Shown here: positions 52,838 to 53,791 of the stretch, one piece after another
Numbering within the stretch: position 1 is the first letter of the stretch
Layout: every line of letters starts with the position of its first letter
Source of the DNA: Lentisphaeria bacterium
GTDB lineage: Bacteria > Verrucomicrobiota > Lentisphaeria > Victivallales > Victivallaceae
DNA: 53,791 bases
Direction: 5' to 3'
Assembly: GCA_900768505.1 (NCBI GenBank)
Contig: CAAGED010000029.1
Span: forward strand, 1 to 53,791
Position numbers and translations under genes: made by a program
The notes under the pieces: model-generated
The model's database searches: none
Seen by the model: the letters and a program-made list of their open reading frames with translations, nothing else
What the model was told of the DNA's origin: nothing

Positions 52838-52852
52838 TTTTGCATAAGCGAC
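52838..52852 (+). repeat. Intergenic repeat GCATAAGCGAC, copy 3
   Basis: TTTTGCATAAGCGAC (52838-52852) shares the 13-base core with copies 1 and 2, and diverges after GAC (CGCTTT instead of TAAA). It is again at a convergent junction and in plus orientation, about 100 bp from the minus-strand stop. Confidence 0.6.
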
Positions 52853-52954
52853 CGCTTTATTTTTTCATCAAATTGTTTTTTATAAAATCAATTATCGCAT
52901 AAGCCTTTTAGTAACTCAGATTACAAATTTTCCATTTCCATTTTTCAAGAAAAA

Positions 52955-53551
52955 TTACTGCAAATCAATCAGCGGAATTGATATTCGGCTTTTGTAATAT
53001 TTAATACCGACGGGAGTCGTCTCCTCGATTTGAACCCAAAACTCAATGCACCCGTTAAAGTATTCCCAAAAAAGCGTACGCCCGGTAAGGCGGTTGGAAA
53101 AAAGTTTTTGGTCAAATTCATCAGCATTTTCCGATTTTAATTTATTATTGTTCAAGATGAAGCGACGAAGCGGCAACCCAATTTGACGCTGAATTTTGCC
53201 GTTATGCCGAAACGCCGCCGCCACTGCAACAACTCCTTCCCATGAATGTTGTTCCAACCGGGGCAGTAACTCTAACTTATACACAACAATCAAATCATCA
53301 ACACTTTGTGTTAATTCAAACTTGCGGCTGTAAATGATTTTTTGACCACTGTATTCCAACGGCTTCAGTTGCTGAGCGGCTGCTTCCCGGCTTGGAGCAG
53401 TCAAATTTGGTATAAGCGGATATTCGTCCGCTGAATTGGCGCAGCCGGATGCTATTACCGCCGTAAGGAGAAACACAAATACTGAATGCAATAATTTTTC
53501 ATTGGATTTGAAAATTTTTTGAATTTGAGGATAACTGGAATGGTATGTCAA
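52955..53551 (-). CDS. Unknown lipoprotein
   Basis: This 198-residue protein is not recognised as any family. A basic N-terminus is followed by a hydrophobic run and lipobox ASGC, so Cys37 should be lipidated and the rest lies outside the cytoplasm. The remainder alternates beta-prone stretches without obvious catalytic motifs. The start is TTG at 53551, supported by AAAGGTGG 8 nt upstream. No in-frame ATG precedes the signal peptide. It lies 25 bp downstream of a tRNA-Asp gene on the same strand, so it could be co-transcribed with the tRNAs. Confidence 0.7.
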   Translation of the reverse strand: MTYHSSYPQIQKIFKSNEKLLHSVFVFLLTAVIASGCANSADEYPLIPNLTAPSREAAAQQLKPLEYSGQKIIYSRKFELTQSVDDLIVVYKLELLPRLEQHSWEGVVAVAAAFRHNGKIQRQIGLPLRRFILNNNKLKSENADEFDQKLFSNRLTGRTLFWEYFNGCIEFWVQIEETTPVGIKYYKSRISIPLIDLQ

Positions 53552-53576
53552 GAATTATTCCACCTTTAAATAAAAG

Positions 53577-53653
53577 TGGCGAGAGAGACGGGGCTCGAAC
53601 CCGCAACATCCACCGTGACAGGGTGGTACTCTAACCAATTGAGCTACTCCCCC
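53577..53653 (-). tRNA. tRNA-Asp (GTC), copy 1
   Basis: This is a 77-nt tRNA with encoded CCA (TGG at 53577-53579). The acceptor stem GGGGGAG pairs with CTCTCTC through two G-U pairs. The anticodon arm is CCACC-CTGTCAC-GGTGG with anticodon GTC, and the T arm has GTTCGAG. It is identical to the copy at 53714-53790. Confidence 0.97.
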
Positions 53654-53713
53654 GCTTTGTCATGCGAGATTTTTATTAATATTTCCAATATGGCCACTGC
53701 TTAAAAAAAGAAG

Positions 53714-53790
53714 TGGCGAGAGAGACGGGGCTCGAACCCGCAACATCCACCGTGACAGGGTGGTACTCTAACCAATTGAGCTACTCCCCC
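53714..53790 (-). tRNA. tRNA-Asp (GTC), copy 2
   Basis: This is identical over its 77 nt, including CCA, to the copy at 53577-53653. The two are separated by 60 bp in the same direction and probably arise from one precursor. The 5' end is one base from the right edge of the window, so its promoter lies outside. Confidence 0.97.
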
Positions 53791-53791
53791 G

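Larger units (their letters stand above)
52680..52954. other. Convergent intergenic region after secA
   Basis: This holds the secA terminator (52757-52780), the third copy of the TTGCATAAGCGAC repeat, and a partial copy (CGCATAAGC, 52896-52904). A 7-bp inverted repeat ATATCTG / CAGATAT starts just after the stop. No gene is seen. Confidence 0.5.

Noticed and set aside
53577..53790. Tandem tRNA-Asp copies as an assembly duplication
   Set aside because: The 60-bp spacer differs from the sequence after the first copy, so a true tandem pair is more likely, although read depth would settle it.

Overview
The window looks like a chromosome segment of an anaerobic, Gram-negative-type bacterium. The best guess is the PVC superphylum, perhaps a Lentisphaerota/Victivallales relative. 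The clues are LL-diaminopimelate aminotransferase (DapL) next to DapF, type III glutamine synthetase, a Na+-pumping decarboxylase (OadABG), the [FeFe]-hydrogenase maturase HydG, lipoprotein signals, and a Tad pilus/secretion locus with FHA and PEGA proteins. This assignment comes from gene content read by eye, not from a phylogeny. No insertion sequence, phage block, CRISPR array or rRNA was seen.

Layout. 1-4575 (mostly minus strand): a LOG-family protein, a Wzz-like membrane protein, a YfcE-type phosphodiesterase, a sugar isomerase/epimerase-like protein and an HdeD-like protein. 4576-15162 (plus): tsaD and a HAD phosphatase, then a partial Tad locus (cpaB, an FHA-cpaF fusion, tadB, tadC), a DUF192 protein, an FHA-transmembrane protein, a PEGA-repeat lipoprotein and a short-chain dehydrogenase. 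15277-19194 (minus): three unrecognised membrane proteins. 19638-24272: ppk2, a small cysteine-rich MuF-like protein, hydG, and a trpB preceded by a Trp-rich leader peptide and tandem attenuator hairpins.

24273-45403 is the centre of interest, a glutamine/ammonia assimilation island. One arm on the minus strand runs glnA (type III), a PurF-like amidotransferase, carA, pyrG, carB. The divergent plus arm runs gltB, gltD, dapF, dapL, a GAF-AAA+-HTH sigma-54 activator, nadE. The 267-bp region between the arms has two nearly identical sigma-54 (-24/-12) promoters facing outward. Between them lie two copies of an 18-bp palindrome exactly 32 bp apart. The simplest model is a bidirectional sigma-54 switch shared by both operons, with the activator encoded inside one of them.

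45641-53791: a small membrane protein, the oadA-oadB-oadG sodium pump, an intrinsic terminator placed directly in front of secA, secA, a lipoprotein, and two identical tRNA-Asp genes. A 13-bp core repeat (TTGCATAAGCGAC) occurs three times in the same orientation, each time downstream of a minus-strand gene. Two of these sites are clearly convergent gene junctions.
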